DNA of 64,000 nt, taken from positions 1,860,001-1,924,000 of the forward strand of contig NZ_LT670848.1 in the NCBI RefSeq assembly GCF_900142975.1, given 5' to 3'. Positions 1 through 8,209 of this stretch are shown piece by piece (position 1 is the first letter of the stretch; the number at the start of each line of letters is the position of its first letter). The translations under genes were made by a program, and so were the position numbers. Origin of the DNA: Salegentibacter salegens (GTDB lineage Bacteria; Bacteroidota; Bacteroidia; Flavobacteriales; Flavobacteriaceae). The notes beneath the pieces were generated by a model. The model saw only the letters and a program-made list of their open reading frames with translations. It did not search any database and had not been told where the DNA came from.

Positions 1-2
1 CT

Positions 3-770
3 ACCGGCAAGATTGTAGATGCAGAGCAGCTGGAAAGCAATTTTTATGTAAGTCCTGAAGATGGCTATCACGTAAGAATTGGGAGTAAAGAATATTTTAA
101 GATCCTTTTTGATGATAACGAATTCGAAGAATTGGATAAGGATATGACGTCTAAAGATCCTTTGAATTTTAAAGACACCAAAAAATACACCGATCGCTTA
201 AAAGCAGCCCAGGAAAAAACCGAACTTAAAGACGCAGTACGTACAGCTGTTGGTAAATCTAAGGGAAAAGAATTGGTTATTGCCTGTATGGATTTTAGAT
301 TTATTGGAGGTTCAATGGGATCTGTTGTAGGTGAAAAAATTGCCCGTGCAGCAGATTACGCGCTAAAAAATCAACTTCCTTTAATGATTATTTCTAAATC
401 TGGTGGAGCGAGAATGCAGGAAGCAGCTTTATCTCTAATGCAATTAGCTAAAACCTCGGTTAGGTTGGCGCAACTTGCAGATGCCAGTATTCCTTATATC
501 TCCCTGGCTACCGATCCTACTACCGGAGGTACCACAGCATCTTTTGCAATGCTGGGAGATATTAATATTTCTGAACCAGGCGCATTAATAGGTTTTGCAG
601 GGCCAAGAGTGGTAAAAGACACCACAGGGAAAGATCTCCCAAAGGATTTTCAAACTTCAGAATTTCTTAAAGAAAAAGGCTTCTTAGATTTCATCACACA
701 AAGGTCTGAGCTTAAGAACAAAGTAAATCTTTATCTGGATCTTATTCAAAATCAACCAGTAAGAGCTTAA
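3..770 (+). CDS. accD: Acetyl-CoA carboxylase carboxyltransferase subunit beta, 5' partial
   Basis: AccD pairs with AccA to transfer the carboxyl group from biotin carboxyl carrier protein to acetyl-CoA, giving malonyl-CoA, the first committed step of fatty acid synthesis in the cytoplasm. The reading frame is open from base 3 and continues in from outside the window, so the N-terminal zinc-ribbon part is missing. The visible part carries the carboxyltransferase core: [17 protein letters not shown], then [16 protein letters not shown] and [17 protein letters not shown], the glycine-rich acyl-CoA/biotin binding segments of this family, and ends in the usual short basic tail. An internal ATG at 132 is not the real start, because family-like sequence (for example [17 protein letters not shown]) precedes it. 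Identification is firm; only the start is unknown. Confidence 0.96.
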   Translation, partial: TGKIVDAEQLESNFYVSPEDGYHVRIGSKEYFKILFDDNEFEELDKDMTSKDPLNFKDTKKYTDRLKAAQEKTELKDAVRTAVGKSKGKELVIACMDFRFIGGSMGSVVGEKIARAADYALKNQLPLMIISKSGGARMQEAALSLMQLAKTSVRLAQLADASIPYISLATDPTTGGTTASFAMLGDINISEPGALIGFAGPRVVKDTTGKDLPKDFQTSEFLKEKGFLDFITQRSELKNKVNLYLDLIQNQPVRA

Positions 771-821
771 AATAAAAATAGAAAAAGATATTCTATAAAT
801 AGGTAATTATTTAGAAAGTAG

Positions 822-829
822 TATCTTTG
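822..829 (+). promoter_or_regulatory. Bacteroidota -7 element (TATCTTTG) for rpsO
   Basis: TATCTTTG matches the Bacteroidota -7 consensus TAnnTTTG. It lies 54 bases before the rpsO ATG at 883. No TTG is found 19 bases upstream, so the -33 element is weak or absent. Transcription would begin near 836, which supports the start at 883 over an upstream in-frame ATG at 841 that would leave almost no leader. Confidence 0.5.
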
Positions 830-882
830 CCGCCTGACAGATGAACTGTCAATACATAAAAATCATTAAAATTAATATTGGA

Positions 883-1152
883 ATGTATTTAGCCAAAGAA
901 AGAAAAGAAGAAATTTTTGAGAAACACGGAAAAAGCAAAACCGATACCGGTTCTGCTGAAGGACAAATTGCTTTGTTCACCTACCGAATCTCTCACCTCT
1001 CAGATCACTTAAAAAAGAATCGTAAAGACTACAACTCAGAGCGTTCTTTGGTAATGTTGGTTGGTAAAAGAAGGAGCTTGCTTGATTACTTGATGAAGAA
1101 AGATATTATGAGATATCGTGCTATTGTTAAAGAATTAGGATTAAGAAAATAA
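883..1152 (+). CDS. rpsO: 30S ribosomal protein S15
   Basis: S15 is a primary binder of 16S rRNA that organises the central domain of the small subunit. From ATG 883 the product is 89 residues, the family's normal size, starting MYLAKERKEEIFEKHG. The hallmark segments are TGSAEGQIALFTYRISHLSDHL, shown here only in part, and LVGKRRSLLDYLMKKD. The frame stays open to an ATG at 841, but that would add 14 residues that no S15 needs and would sit nearly on the transcription start. It is followed at once by a strong terminator and then by pnp, the classic rpsO-pnp neighbourhood seen in many bacteria, although here each gene appears to have its own transcription unit. Confidence 0.97.
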   Translation: MYLAKERKEEIFEKHGKSKTDTGSAEGQIALFTYRISHLSDHLKKNRKDYNSERSLVMLVGKRRSLLDYLMKKDIMRYRAIVKELGLRK

Positions 1153-1156
1153 ATTT

Positions 1157-1187
1157 CAAAAGGGGGCTTTACGCCCCCTTTTTTTAT
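1157..1187 (+). terminator. Rho-independent terminator of rpsO
   Basis: A GGGGGC/GCCCCC stem (1162-1167 with 1173-1178) with a five-base loop, extended by flanking A/T pairs, runs into seven Ts. It begins five bases after the rpsO stop codon. Confidence 0.92.
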
Positions 1188-1206
1188 ATAAAAGAATTTC
1201 AAAAAT

Positions 1207-1369
1207 AACCATCGACTAAATCCGATAGTTATTAGATTTACATAATAAATGCAGGTTTTGCATTATTTAAATCTCACTTAGTGAGTAAATTACCTCGAAC
1301 GAGGTATAAATTAAAGAAGAATATTTATTTCGAGGTAAGCCTCGGAGTATTTAAATCTCGATTATCGAG
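1207..1369. repeat. Chain of six short hairpin palindromes between rpsO and pnp
   Basis: Six separate small inverted repeats follow one another in the gap between rpsO and pnp: AACCATCG/CGATAGTT (1207-1230), AATGCA/TGCATT (1248-1264), CTCAC/GTGAG (1273-1285), CCTCG/CGAGG (1293-1304), CGAGG/CCTCG (1331-1344) and CTCG/CGAG (1357-1369). They sit about 10 to 30 bases apart in AT-rich DNA. I see no open reading frame here. Their role is unknown: they could be decayed intergenic repeats or a structured pnp leader. Confidence 0.55.
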
Positions 1370-1402
1370 TAAAATTGTCGCTCAAAGAGAGTAGTTTTTC
1401 AT

Positions 1403-1462
1403 TGGTCTACACAACACACAACAACACAACCACCGGCCGTCCGGTATTATAGGCGGAGACCA
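1403..1462 (+). promoter_or_regulatory. Possible structured leader of pnp
   Basis: TGGTCT (1403-1408) can pair with AGACCA (1457-1462), enclosing an ACCGG/CCGGT hairpin (1432-1445) and an unpaired ACACAACA-type stretch. In E. coli a pnp leader hairpin cut by RNase III mediates autoregulation. A similar role here is only an analogy. The structure ends about 60 bases before the preferred pnp start. Confidence 0.35.
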
Positions 1463-1520
1463 TTGTATAACAAAAGATCTGGTGAAGTTATTCAGATCAT
1501 TAGAAGAATTCAAAATTATT

Positions 1521-3770
1521 ATGATTCCACAAACATTTAAAGAGGTTATCGATTTAGGAGATGGAAGAGAAATCTCTATCGAAACCGGAAAATTAGCAAA
1601 ACAGGCCCACGGGTCGGTTGTTGTTCAAATGGGCGACGCTATGTTGCTTTGTACTGTAGTGTCTTCTTATAAAGAAAGCACGATGGATTTCTTTCCATTA
1701 ACAGTAGATTACAGAGAAAAATTCGCCGCAGCAGGACGTTATCCTGGAGGTTTCTTCAAAAGAGAAGCAAGACCTAGTGATGGTGAAGTTTTAACGATGA
1801 GAATTGTAGACCGTGTATTGCGTCCGCTTTTCCCATCAGACTACAGAACTGAGACTCAGGTAATGATCCAGTTAATGTCTCACGACGAAGATGTTATGCC
1901 AGATGCTTTGGCAGGACTTGCCGCATCAGCAGCAATTCAACTTTCAGACATTCCTTTTGAAACCGCTATTTCTGAAGCCCGTGTAGGTAGAGTAAATGGT
2001 GAATTCGTGATTAACCCAAGCCGCAGCCAGCTGCAAGAGTCAGACATCGATATGATTATTGGTGCTTCTTCAGATTCTGTGATGATGGTAGAAGGTGAAA
2101 TGAAAGAAATTTCAGAAGAAGAAATGGCAGAAGCCATTCAGTTTGCTCACGAACACATCAAAAAGCAAGTTGAAGCGCAATTGCGTTTAGCGGAAGCTTT
2201 TGGTAAAAAACCGGTAAGAGAATATGCCGTTACTGCAGAAAACGAAGACTTTGAGAAAAGAGTTCACGATGCAGCTTATCAAAAAATATATGATATCGCT
2301 AAAGGTGGTCACAGCAAAAGAGACCGTAGCGAAGCATTTTCAAAAGTAAAAGAAGAAGTTTTAGCTTTATTTTCTGAAGAAGAATTAGAAGAAAGCGAAA
2401 AACAGATCAAAAAATATTACAGCAAAACCGAAAAAGAAGCGGTAAGAGAACTTACCCTTGCTGAAGGTTTGCGATTAGACGGTAGAAAAACCGACGAAAT
2501 TAGACCAATTTGGTGTGAAACCGACTATTTACCATCGGTACACGGTTCGGCTATTTTCACTCGTGGGGAAACTCAGGCTTTGGCAACTGTAACTCTGGGA
2601 ACTTCCAGAGAAGCAAGCACCATAGATATGCCAACTCACCAGGGCGAAGAAACTTTCTATTTACATTACAATTTCCCTCCATTTTGTACAGGAGAAGCTT
2701 ACCCGATTAGAGGTACTTCAAGACGTGAAATTGGACATGGAAATCTTGCACAACGTGCATTAAAAGGAATGATTCCTGAAAACAATCCTTACACAGTTCG
2801 TATTGTTTCTGAAGTATTAGAATCTAACGGTTCTTCTTCTATGGCTACGGTATGCGCCGGAACTATGGCAATGATGGATGCAGGTATTAAAATGACAAAA
2901 CCGGTTTCCGGGATCGCAATGGGATTAATTTCTGATGGAGAGCGTCACGCTGTACTTTCAGATATTCTTGGAGATGAAGATCACCTTGGAGATATGGACT
3001 TTAAAGTAACCGGAACGGCTGATGGTATTACCGCCTGCCAAATGGATATTAAAGTAAAAGGACTTCCTTACGAGATTTTAGTGAAAGCGCTAAAACAAGC
3101 TCGTGCAGGAAGACTTCATATTCTTGAAAAACTTACTGACACTATTGCTGAGCCAAACGAAAATGTAAAAGCTCACGCTCCAAAAATCATCACCAGAAGA
3201 ATTCCTAACGAATTTATTGGTGCATTGATCGGACCTGGAGGAAAAGTAATTCAGGAACTTCAAAAAACAACAGGGTGCGAAATAGTAATCAACGAAGATC
3301 CTGTAACCGAAGAAGGTATTGTTGAAATCCTTGGAACGAAACAAGAAGGAATTGATAAGGTTCTTGCAAAAATAGAATCTATTACCTTTAAGCCTGAAAA
3401 AGGAAGTGTTTACGAAGTAAAAGTAATCAAGGTACTTGACTTTGGTGCTGTAGTAGAATATCTTGATGCTCCTGGTAACGAGGTTTTATTGCACATTTCT
3501 GAACTGGCCTGGGAACGTACAGATAATGTTACCGATATTGTGAATCTTGGTGATGTTATAGATGTAAAATACTTTGGTGTAGACCCTAAAACCCGTAAGG
3601 AAAAAGTTTCAAGAAAAGCTTTACTTGAAAAACCTGAAGGTTACCAGCCAAGACCACCAAGAGACAACGATCGTAACGACAGAGGTCGTGACAATCGTGG
3701 TTCTCGAGACAATCGTGGCCGTGATGACCGCAGAGGCAGAGACAACAGAGATCGTAAAGATAACGACTAA
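1521..3770 (+). CDS. pnp: Polyribonucleotide nucleotidyltransferase (PNPase)
   Basis: PNPase degrades RNA 3' to 5' by phosphorolysis and takes part in mRNA turnover in the cytoplasm. From ATG 1521 the protein is 749 residues. It shows two RNase PH-type domains (first near residues 10-225, second near 310-545, with [11 protein letters not shown] and the [18 protein letters not shown] region), a KH domain with the [14 protein letters not shown] loop, and an S1 domain ending in [14 protein letters not shown]. After the S1 domain the protein ends in a tail of about 45 residues rich in Arg, Gly and Asp, a likely extra RNA-contact tail. A GTG at 1482 keeps the frame open but adds 13 unneeded residues, so the ATG is preferred. 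Confidence 0.97.
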   Translation: MIPQTFKEVIDLGDGREISIETGKLAKQAHGSVVVQMGDAMLLCTVVSSYKESTMDFFPLTVDYREKFAAAGRYPGGFFKREARPSDGEVLTMRIVDRVLRPLFPSDYRTETQVMIQLMSHDEDVMPDALAGLAASAAIQLSDIPFETAISEARVGRVNGEFVINPSRSQLQESDIDMIIGASSDSVMMVEGEMKEISEEEMAEAIQFAHEHIKKQVEAQLRLAEAFGKKPVREYAVTAENEDFEKRVHDAAYQKIYDIAKGGHSKRDRSEAFSKVKEEVLALFSEEELEESEKQIKKYYSKTEKEAVRELTLAEGLRLDGRKTDEIRPIWCETDYLPSVHGSAIFTRGETQALATVTLGTSREASTIDMPTHQGEETFYLHYNFPPFCTGEAYPIRGTSRREIGHGNLAQRALKGMIPENNPYTVRIVSEVLESNGSSSMATVCAGTMAMMDAGIKMTKPVSGIAMGLISDGERHAVLSDILGDEDHLGDMDFKVTGTADGITACQMDIKVKGLPYEILVKALKQARAGRLHILEKLTDTIAEPNENVKAHAPKIITRRIPNEFIGALIGPGGKVIQELQKTTGCEIVINEDPVTEEGIVEILGTKQEGIDKVLAKIESITFKPEKGSVYEVKVIKVLDFGAVVEYLDAPGNEVLLHISELAWERTDNVTDIVNLGDVIDVKYFGVDPKTRKEKVSRKALLEKPEGYQPRPPRDNDRNDRGRDNRGSRDNRGRDDRRGRDNRDRKDND

Positions 3771-3795
3771 TTAGTCTTAAGCTTTATAAATCAAG

Positions 3796-3829
3796 ATCCC
3801 CGGAAATTAATTTTTCCGGGGATTTTTTT
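3796..3829 (+). terminator. Rho-independent terminator of pnp
   Basis: An 11-bp stem, ATCCCCGGAAA (3796-3806) with TTTCCGGGGAT (3813-3823), has a six-base loop and is followed by a T run. It lies 25 bases after the pnp stop. Confidence 0.93.
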
Positions 3830-3853
3830 ATGTCTTTTTATAATTTCTTATAA

Positions 3854-3932
3854 TCGTCATCCTAAATTTATTTCAGGATCTAATATGAGAGAATTGGAAC
3901 ATGTTAGAAGCTGAAACAAGTTCAGCTTGACG
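3854..3932. repeat. REP-like intergenic palindrome, copy A
   Basis: Two hairpins sit side by side: ATCCTaAA with TTcAGGAT, then AGCTGAA-ACAAG-TTCAGCT. The element is framed by CGTCAtcc at the left and a tgACG at the right. The same plan, with a GATCCTGAAACAAGTTCAGG core followed by ATGACG, returns at 31544, 35117 and 35441 and in the duplicated copies. It is non-coding. Confidence 0.7.
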
Positions 3933-4014
3933 CATTTTGGCAACTTTTTAGACCTCCTCAACGAAAAGCAAAGACTTCTTTAGTCTACCTTTTATTATTT
4001 TTAATTTTTTTTCT

Positions 4015-4097
4015 GCGTTAGGGATTGCAGTGGAAAGCCCACAGCGAGTGGAGCGAGCGAGGACTTGCAACGTAAAGCCCGACCCGCAGGGTAACGC
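4015..4097. other. Cloverleaf-like structured element upstream of rpoD
   Basis: Outer arms GCGTTA (4015-4020) and TAACGC (4092-4097) enclose nested stems: TTGCA (4025-4029) with TGCAA (4066-4070), which itself holds GTGG/CCAC (4030-4042), and ACCC/GGGT (4082-4092). The stretch is clearly more GC-rich than its surroundings. The opposite strand has a 60-codon open frame (3948-4130), but it has no recognisable protein features and simply follows the structure. It lies about 100 bases before the rpoD start. It may be an RNA element or a dispersed structured repeat; I do not recognise a named family. Confidence 0.5.
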
Positions 4098-4197
4098 CCA
4101 AATAAAATTAATTAAGGTTTTTTGTAACATTTCGACTACAACTTGCGTATAAACTAATACAAGAGCTATTCATAATTAAAATCCAAGGAGACGATAG

Positions 4198-5061
4198 ATG
4201 AGACAACTTAAGATTACGAAGCAGGTAACAAACCGTGAGACTGCTTCGTTAGACAAGTATTTGCAAGAAATTGGTAAAGTTGATTTAATTACTGCCGATG
4301 AAGAGGTAGAATTAGCACAACGAATTAAAGCGGGTGATGACCGCGCTTTGGAAAAATTAACTAAAGCGAATTTACGTTTTGTGGTGTCGGTAGCAAAACA
4401 ATATCAAAATCAGGGGTTAACCCTACCCGACCTTATTAACGAAGGAAATTTAGGATTAATTAAAGCTGCGAAACGTTTTGATGAAACGCGTGGTTTTAAA
4501 TTTATCTCCTATGCTGTATGGTGGATTCGCCAGTCTATACTTCAGGCATTGGCCGAGCAATCACGTATTGTTCGTTTACCATTGAATAAAATTGGATCTA
4601 TTAATAAGATCAACAAAACTTTTGCTTTCTTAGAACAATCTCACGAGCGCCCACCAAGTGCTGAAGAAATTGCGAAAGAACTGGACATGACCATTAACGA
4701 CGTTAAGGAATCTATGAAGAATTCTGGTCGTCACGTCTCTATGGATGCTCCTTTGGTAGAAGGTGAAGATTCTAACCTTTACGATGTATTACGTTCCGGG
4801 GAATCTCCAAATCCTGACAAGGAACTTTTACACGAGTCTTTAAGAACTGAAATTGAGCGTGCTTTAGAAACTCTAACTCCTCGTGAAGCAGATGTTATTC
4901 GTTTGTACTTTGGTCTTGGAGACCAGCACCCAATGACACTTGAAGAAATTGGTGAAACTTTTGATCTTACAAGAGAAAGAGTTAGACAAATTAAAGAAAA
5001 AGCAATTAGAAGGTTGAAACACACCTCTAGAAGTAAGATCCTGAAAACTTATTTAGGATAA
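4198..5061 (+). CDS. rpoD: Primary sigma factor RpoD/SigA
   Basis: This is the housekeeping sigma factor that directs RNA polymerase to the TTG/TAnnTTTG promoters of Bacteroidota. It has 287 residues, the short form usual in this phylum, lacking the long region 1.1 and the non-conserved insert of E. coli RpoD. Seen in order: region 1.2 ([16 protein letters not shown]), region 2 ([20 protein letters not shown] and [15 protein letters not shown]), region 3 ([19 protein letters not shown]), and region 4 with the helix-turn-helix [20 protein letters not shown]. The ATG at 4198 is preceded by an AAGGAG sequence about ten bases upstream. Two terminators follow. Confidence 0.96.
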   Translation: MRQLKITKQVTNRETASLDKYLQEIGKVDLITADEEVELAQRIKAGDDRALEKLTKANLRFVVSVAKQYQNQGLTLPDLINEGNLGLIKAAKRFDETRGFKFISYAVWWIRQSILQALAEQSRIVRLPLNKIGSINKINKTFAFLEQSHERPPSAEEIAKELDMTINDVKESMKNSGRHVSMDAPLVEGEDSNLYDVLRSGESPNPDKELLHESLRTEIERALETLTPREADVIRLYFGLGDQHPMTLEEIGETFDLTRERVRQIKEKAIRRLKHTSRSKILKTYLG

Positions 5062-5076
5062 GATATTTAAGATGAC

Positions 5077-5123
5077 AACAGTTAATGCTGGCGACGGCCG
5101 GCTAACATAACTGTTCGTTTTTT
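5077..5123 (+). terminator. First terminator after rpoD
   Basis: AACAGTT (5077-5083) pairs with AACTGTT (5109-5115), with an inner GCTGGC/GCCGGC stem, followed by a run of six Ts. It lies 15 bases after the rpoD stop. Confidence 0.75.
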
Positions 5124-5135
5124 GATTGATGAATG

Positions 5136-5164
5136 ACCCCGGCGTGATGAACCGGGGTTTTTTC
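5136..5164 (+). terminator. Second terminator after rpoD
   Basis: ACCCCGG (5136-5142) pairs with CCGGGGT (5152-5158) around a nine-base loop and runs into Ts. Two terminators in tandem isolate rpoD from the next genes. Confidence 0.85.
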
Positions 5165-5189
5165 TTTCCTACCCCTCCCTTAATCAGAC

Positions 5190-5554
5190 ATCCCCCTAAT
5201 TGGATCGGGAAATGCAAAACGAATAGCATTCATACCAAAGATCTTGCAAGCGTAATAATATCCTTTCTGGAAAGAGGTCCGAAAATAATAAAAGTAGGTG
5301 GCCCAAGTATTTATACCAGGCTTGAAATGACCAAAATGATAGAGGAAATTATTGGAGGAAAATCATAAAAGTACCAGAAACCATGGCAAAATTAAATGCA
5401 GACCTCAATTTAGTGAAAATCTTTAGTGAGTAAATTAATGATAAACTGGATTATTTTACTTTTATTACTACAAACGACATGATTTTGGGAATCTAACGGT
5501 AAAATTTCCTTTCGTGAATATATTGGGAGCCTTGACCTTAAAAATATCACTTAA
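5190..5554 (+). pseudogene. Decayed NAD(P)-binding SDR/epimerase-like gene, 3' part
   Basis: Three pieces in different frames together resemble the C-terminal half of an atypical short-chain dehydrogenase (NAD-dependent epimerase/NmrA-like). The first, up to the stop at 5368, contains IHTKDLASVIISFLE and VGGPSIYTRLEMTKMIEEI. The second overlaps it in another frame and reads IKVPETMAKLNADL, then a stop, then DKLDYFTFITTNDMI. The third reads SNGKISFREYIGSLDL and ends at 5554. The N-terminal Rossmann half is absent. Its last stop codon overlaps the ATG of the next gene (TAATG), which suggests that the two genes were once translationally coupled. Family assignment is by pattern only. Confidence 0.6.
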
Positions 5555-6975
5555 TGCCTTTAAGCTACGATGCTATAATTATTGGAAGCGGCTCTAACGG
5601 AATTTCGGCAGCAATATATTTGCAGCAAAAAGGCCTGAAAACTGCCATTTTTGAACAAGCAGCTACTCCCGGAGGATCCACCCGAACCCAGGAATTAACT
5701 TTACCAGGATTTAAGCACGATGTGGGCTCAGCCATTTTACCTATGGGTTTTGGTTCTCCATTTTTAAGAAGTCTACCTCTTGAGAAACATGGATTGGAAT
5801 GGATATTTCCTGAAATTCCATACGCTCATCCTTTTGCTGACGGCACCGCACACGCCTGTTATACCGATCTAAGAAAAACAGCAGACCAATTGGGCAATGA
5901 TGAATCTTCCTATCTCAAATTATTTGATCCCCTGGTTAAAAATTGGGGAAAAATAGAAAATGATCTTCTGGGACCTTTAGGAATTCCCGATCATCCGCTG
6001 GATTTTATGAAATTTGGAATGAAGGCATTGCCCTCGGCTAAAATGTTGGCAAAACATTATTTCAAAAATGAAAAATCAAGAATATTCTTTTACGGTTCTG
6101 CCGCACATTCCACCTTACCACTGGATAACCTGGCTTCAGCCTCTTTTGGACTTGTACTAAATACCATGGCGCATAAATATAACTGGCCATTCCCAAAAGG
6201 TGGGGCTCAAAATTTTATAAATAGTATGATGAGCTACTATACTTCTATTGGCGGCGAATTACAACTTGAAAAAAATATAACCCAGCTTAGGGAACTTCCG
6301 GAGTCTAAAACATATTTATTCGATTTAACTCCGAAGCAATTATTAAAAATAAAGGAAACAGATTTTTCTAATCTTTATCGTAAAAGAATGAACTCTTTTA
6401 AATACGGGGCGGGAGTTTTTAAAATAGATTGGGCACTTAATAAACCTATTCCTTTTACCAATGAAAAATGCCGAAAAGCAGGTACGGTGCACATAGGATT
6501 TTCAGAAGAAGAAATGGAGACTTCAGAACAAAGTATTCATCAAAATAATATGACACAAGCTCCCTACGTATTGGTGGCCCAGCATAGTATTTTTGATATT
6601 TCAAGAGCTCCAGCTGGAAAACATACGGCCTGGGCTTATTGCCACGTGCCAAACGGCAGTAACGAAGATTTTTCTAAAATAATTGAAGATCAAATTGAGC
6701 GTGCTGCTCCCGGTTTTAAAAATTGTATTTTAAAGAAATCTACTATGAATTCGGTACAGTTGAACGCCTTTAATCCAAATATTATTGGAGGTGATATTAA
6801 CGGTGGGAAACAGGATATTACCCAACTTTTTACCCGGCCAATTGCAAAAATATCTCCTTACTCTACTTCTAATCCAAAGATTTATATTTGTTCTTCCTCT
6901 ACTCCACCAGGAGGCGGCGTGCACGGCATGTGCGGTTTTAATGCAGCCCGCACAGTAATAAAAGATCATTTTTAG
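5554..6975 (+). CDS. FAD-dependent oxidoreductase, phytoene desaturase-like
   Basis: This 473-residue protein opens with an FAD-binding Rossmann motif, YDAIIIGSGSNGISAAIYL, followed by FEQAATPGGSTRTQ, the glycine/arginine segment typical of phytoene desaturase and the PYROXD2-like branch of the amine oxidase superfamily. Near the C-terminus CSSSTPPGGGVHGMCGF matches the second FAD-contact motif of that family. No crt genes are nearby, so a role in carotenoid synthesis is not supported by context, and the substrate cannot be named. The start at 5554 overlaps the stop of the decayed SDR remnant, so the pair was probably an operon. It is likely cytoplasmic or peripheral to the membrane. Confidence 0.8.
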   Translation: MPLSYDAIIIGSGSNGISAAIYLQQKGLKTAIFEQAATPGGSTRTQELTLPGFKHDVGSAILPMGFGSPFLRSLPLEKHGLEWIFPEIPYAHPFADGTAHACYTDLRKTADQLGNDESSYLKLFDPLVKNWGKIENDLLGPLGIPDHPLDFMKFGMKALPSAKMLAKHYFKNEKSRIFFYGSAAHSTLPLDNLASASFGLVLNTMAHKYNWPFPKGGAQNFINSMMSYYTSIGGELQLEKNITQLRELPESKTYLFDLTPKQLLKIKETDFSNLYRKRMNSFKYGAGVFKIDWALNKPIPFTNEKCRKAGTVHIGFSEEEMETSEQSIHQNNMTQAPYVLVAQHSIFDISRAPAGKHTAWAYCHVPNGSNEDFSKIIEDQIERAAPGFKNCILKKSTMNSVQLNAFNPNIIGGDINGGKQDITQLFTRPIAKISPYSTSNPKIYICSSSTPPGGGVHGMCGFNAARTVIKDHF

Positions 6976-7090
6976 CTTATTTATATGCTACCGCGTCATT
7001 TTCCAATGATTTTAAATAAACTTTCACTTTTTAGAATTTCAACACTTCTTAATTTCTATTATTTTTAAGTTCAACAATTCTTAAACAAGT

Positions 7091-7501
7091 ATGCGCTACG
7101 CTATAAGTTATGTAAGTACGGCTAATCCGGCACTTTCAGAAACTGAAATTCAGGAAGCTTTAGATTTTAGTAAAAACTGGAATAATAATCACAATATTAC
7201 CGGTATTCTTTTATATTCTCAGGGTAATTTTTTCCAGGTTCTTGAAGGGGAAGAGCAAATTCTAGAAGATCTGTTTAGTAGAATAAAAGCTGATGAACGC
7301 CATCACAATGTTATCAGCATTTTTCAGAAGAAAATTCCAAATATTCAGTTTAATGGTTACGAAGCCGATTTTATTTCTTTAGACGACAGGTATAATGACG
7401 AAAATTTTGACACCTATCTCACACAAATAAGTCTGTTAAATCCTGCAATTCAAAGCTCCGTAAAGTACATCTTAAATAAATTTACAGAAGGCATCAAATA
7501 A
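7091..7501 (+). CDS. BLUF-domain blue-light sensor protein
   Basis: This 136-residue protein is almost nothing but a BLUF domain, which binds FAD and senses blue light. The N-terminal YAISYVS strand supplies the photoactive tyrosine (probably Tyr7), and the helix ending NWNNNHNITGILLY carries the flavin-contacting asparagine (Asn31/32). GNFFQVLEGE supplies the key glutamine (Gln49). No output domain (EAL, cyclase or DNA-binding) is attached, so it belongs to the short BLUF proteins that act by protein-protein contact. The C-terminal 40 residues should form the usual capping helices. Its partner is unknown. It precedes rpe but appears unlinked, since a promoter motif lies between them. Confidence 0.93.
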   Translation: MRYAISYVSTANPALSETEIQEALDFSKNWNNNHNITGILLYSQGNFFQVLEGEEQILEDLFSRIKADERHHNVISIFQKKIPNIQFNGYEADFISLDDRYNDENFDTYLTQISLLNPAIQSSVKYILNKFTEGIK

Positions 7502-7513
7502 GTATAATCTTGT

Positions 7514-7521
7514 TATTTTTG
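7514..7521 (+). promoter_or_regulatory. -7 promoter element (TATTTTTG) upstream of rpe
   Basis: TATTTTTG fits TAnnTTTG and sits 26 bases before the preferred ATG of rpe at 7547. No clear TTG is found at the -33 distance. Confidence 0.4.
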
Positions 7522-7546
7522 TGTGCACACTTTCAGCACAATACTT

Positions 7547-8209
7547 ATGACAACAAAACTTATTGCCCCATCTATTCTTGCTGCCGATTTTGGGAATCTT
7601 CAGCGTGATATTGAAATGGTAAACAAAAGTGAAGCCGACTGGTTTCATATAGATATTATGGACGGCGTTTTTGTTCCGAATATTTCATACGGAATGCCCG
7701 TTCTCCAAGCTATTACCAAACACGCCGAAAAAACTATTGATGTTCACCTTATGATCGTAGATCCCGATAGGTACATTAAGGAATTTGCGAAACTGGGAGC
7801 CGATAATCTTACTGTACATTACGAAGCCTGCACCCATTTACACCGAACGCTACAGGCAATAAAAGCTGAAGGTATGCAAGCGGGAGTAGCAATAAATCCG
7901 CATACAAGTGTAGATTTATTGAAAGATGTGATACAGGATATCGACATAGTATGTATAATGAGCGTAAACCCTGGATTTGGCGGACAAAGTTTTATAGAGA
8001 ACACCTACTATAAAATTCAGCGATTAAAAGAGCTTATTGTAACCCACAATGCTTCTACTTTAATTGAAATTGATGGAGGAGTAACTAATGAAAATGCTTC
8101 TCAACTCATAAAAGCCGGGGCCGATGTTTTGGTGGCCGGGAGTTATGTTTTTAAAGCTGAAGACCAACTGGAAACCATAAAAGACTTAAGACAACTTGCA
8201 AACTCCTAA
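7547..8209 (+). CDS. rpe: Ribulose-phosphate 3-epimerase
   Basis: Rpe interconverts ribulose 5-phosphate and xylulose 5-phosphate in the pentose phosphate pathway. The 220-residue product from ATG 7547 is the normal TIM-barrel length. Motifs: IAPSILAADFGNL at the first strand, FHIDIMDGVFVPNISYG with the metal-binding His/Asp, VDVHLMI-type strand (here IDVHLMIVDP), SVNPGFGGQSFI, and the phosphate-binding ADVLVAGSYVF. An in-frame GTG at 7523 exists but adds eight residues the family lacks. The 3' end overlaps the start of the next gene by 14 bases, so the two are probably co-translated. Confidence 0.95.
   Translation: MTTKLIAPSILAADFGNLQRDIEMVNKSEADWFHIDIMDGVFVPNISYGMPVLQAITKHAEKTIDVHLMIVDPDRYIKEFAKLGADNLTVHYEACTHLHRTLQAIKAEGMQAGVAINPHTSVDLLKDVIQDIDIVCIMSVNPGFGGQSFIENTYYKIQRLKELIVTHNASTLIEIDGGVTNENASQLIKAGADVLVAGSYVFKAEDQLETIKDLRQLANS

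Noticed and set aside
841..882. Upstream ATG for S15 (841)
   Set aside because: It would add 14 residues not found in the family and lies almost at the predicted transcription start.
1207..1369. CRISPR-like array of repeats
   Set aside because: The palindromes differ in sequence and spacing; there are no direct repeats with unique spacers and no cas genes.
3948..4130. 60-codon open frame on the - strand
   Set aside because: It follows the GC-rich structured element and has no protein-like conservation that I can recognise.
5554..6975. Carotenoid phytoene desaturase (CrtI)
   Set aside because: Motifs fit the wider family, but no crt genes are nearby and the sequence fits the PYROXD2-like branch at least as well.
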